A stretch of 64,000 bases of DNA from JAHFUA01 sp963733935 (GTDB taxonomy: Bacteria > Acidobacteriota > Terriglobia > Terriglobales > Acidobacteriaceae). Location of the stretch: positions 186,001 to 250,000 of the forward strand of contig CAVTEQ010000007.1 in assembly GCA_963733935.1 (NCBI GenBank), read 5' to 3'. A program made the position numbers and the translations under genes. A model generated the notes under the pieces. That model searched no databases, was not told where the DNA came from, and saw only the letters and a program-made list of their open reading frames with translations. The stretch's first letter is position 1. Each line of letters opens with the position of its first letter. Below are positions 44,513-52,608 of the stretch, one piece after another.

Positions 44513-45787
44513 ATGCCGACAGTTTCTCAAGACAAAGGCGATGTAAAGAATCTCGACCTGGCGGACCAGGGTAAAAAGCGCATCGAGTGGGCCAACCAGT
44601 CGATGAAGGTGCTGCAGCTCATCCGCAAGGAATTCATCAAGCGTCAACCGCTGGCGGGCATCCGGATTTCGGCCTGCCTGCACGTGACCTCCGAAACCGC
44701 AAACCTGGCCATCACCCTGCGCGATGGCGGCGCCGATTGCGTGGTCTGCGCTTCCAACCCGCTCTCGACGCAGGATGAAGTGGCGGCGTCGCTGGTCCGC
44801 GACTACGGCATTCCCGTCTTTGCCATCAAGGGCGAGGACAACGAGACCTACTATCAGCACATTCTCGCCGCGCTCGACCACCGGCCGAACATCACCATGG
44901 ATGACGGCGCTGACCTGGTCACCACGCTGCTGACCAAGCGCCCGGGCGATGCCTCGACCGTAATCGGCGGCACCGAGGAGACCACCACCGGCGTCATCCG
45001 CCTGCGGGCGATGGCCAAGGAAGGGGTGCTGCAGTACCCCGTCATCGCTGTCAATGACGCGCTTACCAAGCACATGTTCGACAACCGCTACGGCACCGGG
45101 CAGTCCACTATCGACGGCGTGGTGCGCTGTACCAACATGCTGCTGGCGGGGGCAAAGTTCGTGGTCGCCGGCTACGGCTGGTGCGGACGCGGCCTGGCCA
45201 TGCGCGCCCGCGGCATGGGCTCCGACGTCATCGTCACCGAGGTTGATCCCACACGCGCGCTCGAAGCTGTGATGGATGGCTTCCGCGTCATGGCGATGTC
45301 GGAGGCGGCGCAGATCGGCGATGTGTTCGTCACCGTTACCGGCAACAAGTCGGTGATTGGACGCGACCACTTCGCGCTCATGAAAGATGGCGCCGTGCTC
45401 GCCAACTCCGGGCACTTCAACGTGGAAATCGACATCCCGGCGCTGGAGAGCATGGCTTCCTCGCGGCGCCCCACGCGCGAGTTGGTCGAGGAATACGTGA
45501 TGAGGGACGGCCGCAAGCTCTATCTGCTGGGCGAGGGCCGGCTCATCAACCTGGCCGCCGCCGAGGGCCATCCCGCCAGCGTGATGGACATGAGCTTTGC
45601 CAACCAGGCGCTGGCCGCCGAGTACCTGGTCGGGCATCACGCGCAGATGGAAAAGAAGGTCTACCCTGTGCCCGAGGAGCAGGACAAGCGGGTGGCCCGG
45701 CTGAAGCTGGAGTCCATGGGCATCCGCGTCGACCGGCTTACGCCGCAGCAGGAAGAATACCTGGCGAGCTGGTCGGAAGGGACGTAA
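44513..45787 (+). CDS. ahcY: Adenosylhomocysteinase
   Basis: Hydrolyses S-adenosylhomocysteine, the product of SAM-dependent methylation, to adenosine and homocysteine; NAD+-bound cytosolic enzyme of 424 residues. Conserved blocks: ISACLHVTSETANLAITLRD, CASNPLSTQDEVAA, TTTGVIRLRAM, the NAD loop VAGYGWCGRGLAMRARGMG, and NSGHFNVEID. The C-terminal LGEGRLINLAAAEGHPASVM and FANQALAAEYL are the usual ends. Together with metK just upstream this makes a methyl-cycle pair. A palindromic terminator follows. Confidence 0.96.
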   Translation: MPTVSQDKGDVKNLDLADQGKKRIEWANQSMKVLQLIRKEFIKRQPLAGIRISACLHVTSETANLAITLRDGGADCVVCASNPLSTQDEVAASLVRDYGIPVFAIKGEDNETYYQHILAALDHRPNITMDDGADLVTTLLTKRPGDASTVIGGTEETTTGVIRLRAMAKEGVLQYPVIAVNDALTKHMFDNRYGTGQSTIDGVVRCTNMLLAGAKFVVAGYGWCGRGLAMRARGMGSDVIVTEVDPTRALEAVMDGFRVMAMSEAAQIGDVFVTVTGNKSVIGRDHFALMKDGAVLANSGHFNVEIDIPALESMASSRRPTRELVEEYVMRDGRKLYLLGEGRLINLAAAEGHPASVMDMSFANQALAAEYLVGHHAQMEKKVYPVPEEQDKRVARLKLESMGIRVDRLTPQQEEYLASWSEGT

Positions 45788-45795
45788 AGACTCTA

Positions 45796-45868
45796 ACGCC
45801 GCGGATACACGCGGATGGACGCGGATTCAATCCGCGTTAATCTGGGTGCATCCGCGGCGTTTTTTTTG
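45796..45868 (+). terminator. Iterated-unit palindrome (CGCGGAT family) acting as a terminator
   Basis: Left arm AACGCCGCGGATACACGCGG ATGGACGCGGATT iterates CGCGGAT three times; the right arm (AATCCGCGTTAATCTGGGTGC, then ATCCGCGGCGTT) is its complement. Eight T follow directly. It starts 9 bases after the ahcY stop. It joins the repeat architecture seen elsewhere to an evident terminator function. Confidence 0.85.
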
Positions 45869-45906
45869 TTCTTGGACGGAAGCGTCAAAACGCGCTATCG
45901 TCAGCC

Positions 45907-46260
45907 GTGCGCCTCAAGACCAGTACCCGCCAAGTTGAGAACGTCATCATCGTCGACTGCTACGGCCACCTTGTCTTCGGAGAGGAGAGCGATCGGCTGC
46001 GCCAGGAGGTGAAGGGGCTGCTGCCGAAGCATCCGCAGATCGTGCTGAACCTGCGCGACCTGACCTTTCTCGACAGCAGCGGCATGGGCACGCTGATCGA
46101 GCTCTTCACCTCCGCCCAGCGGGCCGGTGGGCGCGTGAAGCTCTCCAGCCTGACCAAGCACATCCGCGACGCCCTCACCATCACCAAGCTGATGGTGGTC
46201 TTCGAAGTATTTCCCGATGAGATGGCTGCCGTCGCATCATTTCGTCCGCAGCCGGCCTGA
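45907..46260 (+). CDS. STAS-domain anti-sigma factor antagonist
   Basis: 117 residues from a GTG at 45907. The SpoIIAA-like STAS fold is visible: VENVIIVDCYGHLVFG, IVLNLRDLTFLDSSGMGTLI with the phosphorylatable Ser of DSSGMG, and AGGRVKLSSLTKHIRDAL then LMVVFEVFPDEMAAV. Such proteins bind and release an anti-sigma kinase according to their phosphorylation. No RsbW-like kinase is in the window. The next gene starts 8 bases after its stop. Confidence 0.9.
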   Translation: MRLKTSTRQVENVIIVDCYGHLVFGEESDRLRQEVKGLLPKHPQIVLNLRDLTFLDSSGMGTLIELFTSAQRAGGRVKLSSLTKHIRDALTITKLMVVFEVFPDEMAAVASFRPQPA

Positions 46261-46268
46261 GCCGTCCC

Positions 46269-46613
46269 TTGCCAGCCCTGAAAACCATCAACCTGGAGGA
46301 AGGGCTCCCGTCTGTCCCGACGGCAATCTCGCGCCTGACCGACGAATTGCGCCTGGCACGGCAACAGAGCTTCGCGGCAATAAAGATAATCCACGGCTAT
46401 GGCTCGCACGGCGTGGGCGGCGACTTGCGAATCGCGATCCAGGGCATGCTGGCGCGCATGACGCAGAGCGGGGACATCAAGGCGTTCGTCGCCGGGGAAG
46501 ACTGGCGCATCTCGGACGAAACCACATGGCGGCTGATCCAGAAGTACCGCGAGCTCAAGCAGGATCGCGATTTGGGGAAGGGGAACAAGGGGATCACGGT
46601 CGTCGTGCTATGA
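46269..46613 (+). CDS. Smr-like domain protein
   Basis: 114 residues from a TTG at 46269. The core IKIIHGYGSHGVGGDLRIAI then QGMLARM resembles the Smr domain of MutS2, in which the HGxGxxG loop is catalytic or DNA-binding. The start of the protein (LKTINLEEGLPSVPTAISRL) agrees with the family's first strand and helix. A role in DNA or RNA nicking is possible from the family but not shown. Possibly co-transcribed with the STAS gene. Confidence 0.65.
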   Translation: MPALKTINLEEGLPSVPTAISRLTDELRLARQQSFAAIKIIHGYGSHGVGGDLRIAIQGMLARMTQSGDIKAFVAGEDWRISDETTWRLIQKYRELKQDRDLGKGNKGITVVVL

Positions 46614-46619
46614 AATGTG

Positions 46620-46866
46620 GTTTGAAGGGGCGCGGCTTCAGCCGCGCCGAAAGCACCATCCTTTTGTCGTTCCGAGCCGCGCGAGGGAGCCTTGCGACCG
46701 AGCGCGTGCGAGGAATCTTGGTGTTCGGAGGAGCGCGATCTCAATGGCACATTTAAAAAAACCGAGATTCCTCTCTTGCCCTCCCTCGCTCCGCTTGCTC
46801 GGGCGGCGCTCGGAATGACAAAGAACAGCTTCTTGCGGCGCGGCTAAAAGCCGCTCCCCTTCAAAG
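46620..46866. repeat. 247-bp element with nested inverted repeats
   Basis: The outer arms (TTTGAAGGGGCGCGGCTT at the left; AAGCCGCTCCCCTTCAAAG at the right) are imperfect complements. Inside them lies a second, longer pair: GTCGTTCCGAGC..GAGGAATCTTGG on the left and CCGAGATTCCTC..GCTCGGAATGAC on the right. The interior contains a poly-A-like tract. It has no transposase gene and resembles dispersed 'TCATTCCGAGC..GAGGAATC' elements I recall from related genomes; a non-autonomous mobile element is possible. Confidence 0.75.
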
Positions 46867-46956
46867 CGTCCCTGTGGAAAATTTCCCGGCGCTTGCCTCC
46901 ACAGAATCCTTCCCAGCATTTATCATCATTGGTTTGCCCCTTGGATGTGGGGCGCT

Positions 46957-48429
46957 ATGAGCATGAAGGACATCGCTTCCTGGATCCTGAACACTGCCAC
47001 GAGCCGCGGTGCGAGCTACTGCGACCTGCGCGTGGTGGACGAACGCGCACGCACTGTCGCTACTAAGAACGGCAAGGTCGGGCACGCGTCCAATTCGGAA
47101 TCACTGGGCGTCGGCATTCGCGTGATTGCCAATGGCGCCTGGGGCTTTGCCGCCACGCAGGAGCTTTCCCGCGCCGCCGTCGAAACCACCGCTGCTCGCG
47201 CCGTGGACGTGGCGCGCGCCTCCTCCCGGGTCAAGCAGCACGAGTTGCAGCTCGCGCCCGAGAAAGCCTACGTCGACGAGTGGACTACGCCCTACAAGAT
47301 CGATCCTTTCACGACCTCAATCGCCGACAACCTCGAGCTGCTGCTCAGAATAGATTCCGAGCTGCGCGCGGTTGAAGGCGTCACCCTGGCCGAAGCCCTG
47401 CTCAGCTTCCGTCGCTACGAGCAGTGGTTCTATTCCTCGCTCGGTTCCGACATTCACCAGACCAAGTACATCACCGGCGCCGGCTACAGCGCTTATTCCT
47501 TCGCTGGAACCCAGATCATGAAGCGCTCGTACCCCAACTCGTTCGGCGGGCAGTATCAGAACAAGGGATACGAACTGGTGGAGGAGCTGAAGCTGGTGGA
47601 GAACGCACGCCGCATCGCGGAAGAGGTGGTGGCGCTGCACAAGGCCGACCAGTGTCCGGAAGGGACATTCGACATCATTCTGGATTCCTCACAGCTCGGG
47701 CTGCAGGTCCACGAGTCGGTGGGGCATCCCATCGAGCTCGACCGCGTGCTGGGCATGGAAGCGAATTTCGCCGGGACGTCGTTCCTCACCATCGACAAGC
47801 TGCGCAAGCTGCGCTACGGCAGCGATCTGGTGAACGTGGTCGCAGACGCGACGATCCAGCACGGCCCCGGCCTCGGAACTTTCAAGTACGACGACGAAGG
47901 CGTCCCCGCGCAGTGCACGCCAATCATCACCAAGGGCCTGTTCACTGGCTATCTGTCGTCGCGCGACACCGCGCCCGCTATCGGCGAAGACCACTCCAGC
48001 GGCACCATGCGCGCCGAAGGCTGGAATCGGATACCGCTCATCCGCATGACGAACATCAGCGTGATGCCGGGCGAAAAGCCGCTGACGCTCGACGAACTGA
48101 TCGCGTCCACCGATCACGGCATTTTCTTCCAGACCAATCGTTCGTGGTCGATCGACGACAAGCGCTACAACTTCCAGTTCGGCACCGAGATCGGCTGGGA
48201 GATCAAAGGCGGCAAGCTCGGACGCATGCTGAAGAATCCGTCGTACTCCGGCATCACCACCGAGTTCTGGAATTCCATGGATGCCATCTGCTCGCGCGAC
48301 CAGTGGACGCTTTGGGGCACGCCCAATTGCGGCAAGGGCCAGCCCATGCAGACCATGGGGACCGGCCACGGCGCTGCGCCGGCGCGGTTCCGGGGAGTGA
48401 AAGTGGGGAGTGCTTATAAAGGAACGTAG
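46957..48429 (+). CDS. tldD: Metalloprotease TldD
   Basis: 490 residues; one half of the TldD/TldE heterodimer, which degrades unfolded peptides and trims some ribosomally made peptides. The zinc site HExxxH is HESVGHPIELDRV near residue 250, with GEDHSSGTMRAEGW and the conserved C-terminal TPNCGKGQPMQTMG following. The N-terminal half (CDLRVVDERARTVATKNGKV) is the usual substrate-channel domain. The start could be ATG 46957 or 46945. Its stop is followed at once by an iterated-unit palindrome that ends where tldE begins. Confidence 0.92.
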   Translation: MSMKDIASWILNTATSRGASYCDLRVVDERARTVATKNGKVGHASNSESLGVGIRVIANGAWGFAATQELSRAAVETTAARAVDVARASSRVKQHELQLAPEKAYVDEWTTPYKIDPFTTSIADNLELLLRIDSELRAVEGVTLAEALLSFRRYEQWFYSSLGSDIHQTKYITGAGYSAYSFAGTQIMKRSYPNSFGGQYQNKGYELVEELKLVENARRIAEEVVALHKADQCPEGTFDIILDSSQLGLQVHESVGHPIELDRVLGMEANFAGTSFLTIDKLRKLRYGSDLVNVVADATIQHGPGLGTFKYDDEGVPAQCTPIITKGLFTGYLSSRDTAPAIGEDHSSGTMRAEGWNRIPLIRMTNISVMPGEKPLTLDELIASTDHGIFFQTNRSWSIDDKRYNFQFGTEIGWEIKGGKLGRMLKNPSYSGITTEFWNSMDAICSRDQWTLWGTPNCGKGQPMQTMGTGHGAAPARFRGVKVGSAYKGT

Positions 48430-48531
48430 CACTTAGCTTTTAGCTATTGGCTCTTAGCTCTTGGCTTCGGAATTCCGCAGCCAAAAGCCAACAGCCAAAA
48501 GCTGACTGCTAATCGCCAAATGCCGACTGCT
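48430..48531. repeat. Iterated-unit palindrome, TTAGCTnTTGGC family, between tldD and tldE
   Basis: Left arm with units TTAGCTTT, TAGCTATTGGC and TTAGCTCTTGGC; right arm GCCAAAAGCCAACAGCCAAAAGCTGACTGCTAA; centre GGAATTCC. It fits exactly between the tldD stop (48429) and the tldE start (48541), so the two genes are separated only by the repeat. Confidence 0.85.
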
Positions 48532-48540
48532 GACTGCCAA

Positions 48541-49923
48541 ATGCTCACTCACGCCCAAGCCGAAGAAATCTTCCTGCGTCTGAGCCGCTTCTCGAACGCG
48601 GACGGACTGGAAATGCTGATCGCCGGCGGCCACTCCGCGCTGACGCGTTTTGCCAACAACACCATCCATCAAAACGTCGAGGAAGAGAACTACGTGGTCT
48701 CGGTACGCACCGTCATCGGCCGCAAGACGGCGCGCGCCACCACCAACAAGCTGGACGACGACAGCCTGCGCCGCGCCGTGGAGTCGGCCGAGGCCATGAC
48801 CGAGCTTCAGGTCGAGGATTCCGACCTATTGCCGATGGCGTCGGCGCCGATGACCGAGGGTCCGCCGACCGAGCGCTTTTTCGAGAACACCGCCGCGCTC
48901 ACTCCGGAAGATCGCGCCCGCGGGGTGGAGACCATTGTCAGCATCGCCAAGAAGAACGGGCTTACCACCGCCGGCATTTTTTCCTGTTCGCGCTCGGCGG
49001 AGGCCATCTTGAACTCGCGCGGCCTCTCCACCTTCCACGCGCAGACTTCGTCGGAAATCTCCATCACCATGCTGGCGGGCGATTCCTCCGGCTGGCAGAA
49101 GGCCAACTCGCCCGACGCGCGCAATCTCGACCCGGCAGCTCTGGCCGAGATCGCCGCCCGCAAGGCTCGCGACTCCGCTTCCCCGCACGAAGTCCCGCCC
49201 GGCAAATACACGGTGATCCTGGAGCCCGCCGCGGTGCTCGACCTGGTAGGCTTCATGTTCTTCGATTTCGGCGGGATGGCCATCCTCGACCAGCGCTCGT
49301 TCCTCAACAACCGCGTGGGCACCAAGCTTTTCGGCGAGAACATCACGGTGGACGACGACGTGTACCATCCGCTGCAGTCCGGCGCGCCCTTCGACGGCGA
49401 GGGGGTCCATCGGCAGCGCGTCCGGTTGGTCGAGAATGGCGTGGTCCGCAACCTGGTGTATGCCCGCTCAACCGCCGAGAAGATGAAGAAGTCGGAACAC
49501 GCATCCAAGGTCGGGCGCATCGCTCCCACCGGACACGGTTTCGCGCTTCCCAATGAGATTGGGGAAGCTCCCATGAACATCGTGTTCGACGCCGGTCCCG
49601 AGGCCGAGCGGCGCAGCGTCGATCAGATGATCGCCTCCACCGACCGCGGCATCCTGGTGACGCGCTGCTGGTACATCCGCGAAGTCGATCCCTACGAAAA
49701 GATTCTCACCGGCATGACCCGCGACGGCACCTTCTACATCGAGGACGGCAAGCTGCGCCAGGGATTACGCAACTTCCGCTTCAATCAGAGCCTGATCCAC
49801 ATGCTCAGCAACGTGAGCGAAATGGGCACGCCGGTGCGCGCCAGCGGCGAGGAATCGTTCGACATGGTGGTGCCGCCGATGAAGGTGCGCGACTTCAATT
49901 TTACCGAGGTAACGAAATTTTAA
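48541..49923 (+). CDS. pmbA: TldE/PmbA subunit
   Basis: 460 residues from the ATG at 48541, which follows the palindrome directly; the frame stays open upstream through the repeat but has no gene there. This is the zinc-free partner of TldD: no HExxxH motif, but the same fold with SALTRFANNTIHQNVEEEN, SSEISITMLAGDSSGW, DFGGMAILDQRSFLNNRVG and ESFDMVVPP at the end. Both tldD and tldE are required for protease activity in the characterised systems. No ribosomally made peptide precursor is visible near by. Confidence 0.92.
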   Translation: MLTHAQAEEIFLRLSRFSNADGLEMLIAGGHSALTRFANNTIHQNVEEENYVVSVRTVIGRKTARATTNKLDDDSLRRAVESAEAMTELQVEDSDLLPMASAPMTEGPPTERFFENTAALTPEDRARGVETIVSIAKKNGLTTAGIFSCSRSAEAILNSRGLSTFHAQTSSEISITMLAGDSSGWQKANSPDARNLDPAALAEIAARKARDSASPHEVPPGKYTVILEPAAVLDLVGFMFFDFGGMAILDQRSFLNNRVGTKLFGENITVDDDVYHPLQSGAPFDGEGVHRQRVRLVENGVVRNLVYARSTAEKMKKSEHASKVGRIAPTGHGFALPNEIGEAPMNIVFDAGPEAERRSVDQMIASTDRGILVTRCWYIREVDPYEKILTGMTRDGTFYIEDGKLRQGLRNFRFNQSLIHMLSNVSEMGTPVRASGEESFDMVVPPMKVRDFNFTEVTKF

Positions 49924-50013
49924 TTTACGTTACCCTAAAGTAACTTCTCGGGAATCGCGACCGGGTGTAAAAGAGGACAGTTATTATTTTTTGCCATTAT
50001 CTGCAGGATATCC

Positions 50014-50337
50014 ATGACCAGAATGCGTGACAGTGACGAACTGCGGAGCGCGATGCGTTTTCCCATCAAGCTTCCGGTGGAAGTGCGGGCAGAGGAAGCA
50101 GCCAGGCTGCATGCCGAAACCAAGGACATCTCCGCCGGCGGCGTGTTGTTTTACATGGACACGGATATGGCGGTGGGTTCGCGCATCGAGTTCAACATCT
50201 CGCTGCCGGCCGACGTGCTGGGCACGGTCAGCGACGTGACGGTGCTGTGCGTGGGCCGGGTGGTGCGCTGCTCCGAGGAAGGCACGCGGCGAGCAGTGGC
50301 AGCGGTGATCGACGAATACCGTTTCGAGCGGGTTTGA
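50014..50337 (+). CDS. PilZ domain protein
   Basis: 107 residues. RSAMRFPIKLPVEVRAE provides the N-terminal arginine region and KDISAGGVLFYMDTDMAVG the (D/N)xSxxG motif of c-di-GMP binding; both look intact. It ends with RVVRCSEEGTRRAVAAVID. It lies 24 bases before a LuxR-type regulator gene on the same strand, so a c-di-GMP-linked transcription module is likely. Confidence 0.85.
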   Translation: MTRMRDSDELRSAMRFPIKLPVEVRAEEAARLHAETKDISAGGVLFYMDTDMAVGSRIEFNISLPADVLGTVSDVTVLCVGRVVRCSEEGTRRAVAAVIDEYRFERV

Positions 50338-50361
50338 GGGGAAACCTGCCAAGTGGGAACC

Positions 50362-51204
50362 ATGGGGAACGAACCAGCCAAGCCGGGGAACAGCCAGCAG
50401 CCGGAGAAACCAGGCGCGGCGGCGGTTAAAAGCCAGGCCGCCCTCAATCCCGTCAAAATCCTGATCGCCGACAGCCAGGCGATCTACCGTGTCGGCATTC
50501 GCAAGATCTTTGCCCTGGAAGACGACCTGCGCGTGGTGGCGCAAGCCGAAAGTCTCGGGCAAACGCTGGCCGCGGCCAGCCGTTTCGAGCCCGACGTGGT
50601 GCTGATGGAATCCGCCATCTCGCCCAATCCCGCGGGGGCGGTGGCCGAAGTGCAGAAGCGCGTGCCCAACGCCAAGATGATCATCATCTCCGGCGAATCG
50701 GACGAAGACGACACGGTGGAATACCTCCGCCGTGGCGTACGCGGCATCATCAAGCGCTCGGTCGCTCCCGAGTTGCTCATCAAGTGCGTGCGCAAAGTTG
50801 CTGAAGGCGAGACCTGGCTGGACAACCAGGGCGTCAACTGGGTGATCGAGGCCTACCGCAACCAGAGCGCCCACCCTTCCTCCGCCAAGCCCAAAGGCCG
50901 GCTCACCGACAAGGAATTGCTCATCGTGGCCTGCGTTACGCAGGGCATGAAAAACAAAGAAATCGCTACCGAGGTCGGCACCACCGAGCAGGTAGTGAAG
51001 AACTATCTGCGCAAGGTGTATGACAAGCTCGGCGTCTCTGACCGCCTCGAGCTGGCGCTCTACTGCATCCATCACCGCCTGCTGCAAGGGGTGAAGGTGC
51101 CGCGTCCGGGCGAGGCCCTGCCCCCGAAGCCGGCTACCAGCGTCGGCCCATCTGAAGCGGCGTCCGCGTCCGGCCATGCCTCGGCGTCGGGCCACAAGGT
51201 GTGA
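50362..51204 (+). CDS. NarL-type response regulator with Glu in place of the phospho-acceptor Asp
   Basis: 280 residues from ATG 50362 (a GTG at 50353 is also in frame). Receiver-like domain (30-150) begins KILIADSQAIYRVG; the acceptor position reads PDVVLMESAIS, with Glu83 replacing Asp. The conserved Ser (IIISGESDED) and Lys (VRGIIKRSVAPE) remain. The LuxR HTH is RLTDKELLIVACVTQG and TTEQVVKNYLRKVYDKLGVS. The Pro/Ala-rich tail has no known domain. Glu can mimic a phosphorylated Asp, so the protein may be constitutively active. It is preceded by a PilZ gene. Confidence 0.9.
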   Translation: MGNEPAKPGNSQQPEKPGAAAVKSQAALNPVKILIADSQAIYRVGIRKIFALEDDLRVVAQAESLGQTLAAASRFEPDVVLMESAISPNPAGAVAEVQKRVPNAKMIIISGESDEDDTVEYLRRGVRGIIKRSVAPELLIKCVRKVAEGETWLDNQGVNWVIEAYRNQSAHPSSAKPKGRLTDKELLIVACVTQGMKNKEIATEVGTTEQVVKNYLRKVYDKLGVSDRLELALYCIHHRLLQGVKVPRPGEALPPKPATSVGPSEAASASGHASASGHKV

Positions 51205-51213
51205 AGAAGTGCC

Positions 51214-51269
51214 GGGGCTAAAGCCCTCAAAATTCTCTTAACCTTGACGGCACGACTGGAAGTCGTGCC
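51214..51269. repeat. Two-hairpin element after the response regulator
   Basis: GGGGCTAAAGCCCT (51214-51227) and GGCACGACTGGAAGTCGTGCC (51249-51269), separated by an AT-rich linker. Both hairpins are of types that I recall as dispersed repeats in acidobacterial DNA; only one copy is here. There is no T run, so it is not a simple terminator. Confidence 0.65.
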
Positions 51270-51360
51270 CCTTCCACGAGCATCCCTTCCGAAGAAATGC
51301 GACTACCGTTAGATCTCAAAGCGCCGGAACTTAGGTACCCTTCTTTCCGTATCTATCAAT

Positions 51361-52605
51361 ATGCGCATGGTGCTGGACATTCTCGGGCAGATCTTCCGCA
51401 CCCTGTGGGCGCACAAGCTGCGCTCCTTCCTGACCATGTTCGGCATCGCCTGGGGTGTGGGGTCGCTGCTGCTGCTGGTCGGACTGGGCGAAGGGTTTCG
51501 TTCGGGCAACAAGCGCGAGCTGTCGCAGTTCGGCAAAGACATCATGTTCATCTTCCCCGGCCGCGCTCCTGCGGTGGCGGGCAACATGAGTTCGGCGCGG
51601 ACTTATCTGCTCACCTATCAGGATTACCTCGACGTCCGCGCGCTTCCCCACGTGCGCAATGCTTCGCCGGTGCTGGCTCGCCCGGACATCCGCGCGGTCA
51701 GTGAGTTTGCCAGCGCCAACGGCCAGATCACCGGCGTCGAGCCCCAGTTCAACGAGATCCGTTATCTTCCCATCAAGCAGGGACGCTGGCTTAACGCGCA
51801 GGACGAAGCCCAGCGGCGCAACGTCATCGTGCTGGGCGACGAGATGACCCGCAATCTGTTTCCCGGGCGTCCGGCTGTGGGCGCCGTGGTTCTCCTGAAT
51901 GGCATGCGTTTCGAGGTCATCGGCGCCGTCGAGCGCGTCGGTCGCGGCGACAACAACTCCACCAACATGCGCGCCTATATTCCCTTCCAGGTGATGGCCG
52001 CCAGCTTTCCGCTCAAAGCAGAAAATCAACAGTACGCAATCTCTTTCATCAACTATCAGCCGCGCGTGGCGGCCGAGCACCTGATTGCCGCGGACGAGGT
52101 GAAGCGGATTGTCGCGCGCAATCACGACTTCAATTACCACGATGAAAATGCCTTCGACATGTGGGACACCATCCAGGAATCGAAGATGATCGGCACCATC
52201 TTTGACGCCATGGATTTCTTCCTGGGCGGCGTAGGGATGGTGACGCTAGTGCTGGGCGCCATCGGGGTGATCAACATCATGCTGGTAGCGGTCAGCGAGC
52301 GCACCCGCGAGATCGGCTTGCGCAAGGCGCTGGGCGCTACCAACCGCAGCATCCTCTTTCAATTCGCTCTGGAGGGAACTCTGCTGACGCTGGTCAGTGG
52401 GCTAATCGGCATGGCTCTGGCCGGGGGCTTGATGGCCTTGCTGGGCACGCAAGAGGGGCCGGCGGGCTTCGATCCCCCGAAGCTGGTGCCGATGTCCGCG
52501 ATCATTGCCATCGGCAGCCTGACGCTGGCGGGCGTGGCGGCAGGTCTCTATCCCGCGCGCAAAGCCGCCATGCTGCAGCCGGTGGAAGCGCTGCGGCAGG
52601 AATAA
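51361..52605 (+). CDS. MacB-like ABC transporter permease
   Basis: 414 residues. The membrane layout is that of FtsX/MacB permeases: an N-terminal helix (LRSFLTMFGIAWGVGSLLLL), a periplasmic MacB_PCD-type domain of about 220 residues (RTYLLTYQDYLDVRALPHVR and YLPIKQGRWLNAQDEAQRRN), then three helices starting at FFLGGVGMVTLVLGAIGVIN. The RTREIGLRKALGATN motif is present. Its stop is 3 bases before the next permease gene. No ABC ATPase is found nearby, so it must borrow one or work as a pair of orphan permeases. Confidence 0.9.
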   Translation: MRMVLDILGQIFRTLWAHKLRSFLTMFGIAWGVGSLLLLVGLGEGFRSGNKRELSQFGKDIMFIFPGRAPAVAGNMSSARTYLLTYQDYLDVRALPHVRNASPVLARPDIRAVSEFASANGQITGVEPQFNEIRYLPIKQGRWLNAQDEAQRRNVIVLGDEMTRNLFPGRPAVGAVVLLNGMRFEVIGAVERVGRGDNNSTNMRAYIPFQVMAASFPLKAENQQYAISFINYQPRVAAEHLIAADEVKRIVARNHDFNYHDENAFDMWDTIQESKMIGTIFDAMDFFLGGVGMVTLVLGAIGVINIMLVAVSERTREIGLRKALGATNRSILFQFALEGTLLTLVSGLIGMALAGGLMALLGTQEGPAGFDPPKLVPMSAIIAIGSLTLAGVAAGLYPARKAAMLQPVEALRQE

Positions 52606-52608
52606 ACA

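Noticed and set aside
48457..48540. Upstream extension of tldE through the repeat
   Set aside because: The frame is open only because of the repeat; the ATG at 48541 gives the family's usual start.
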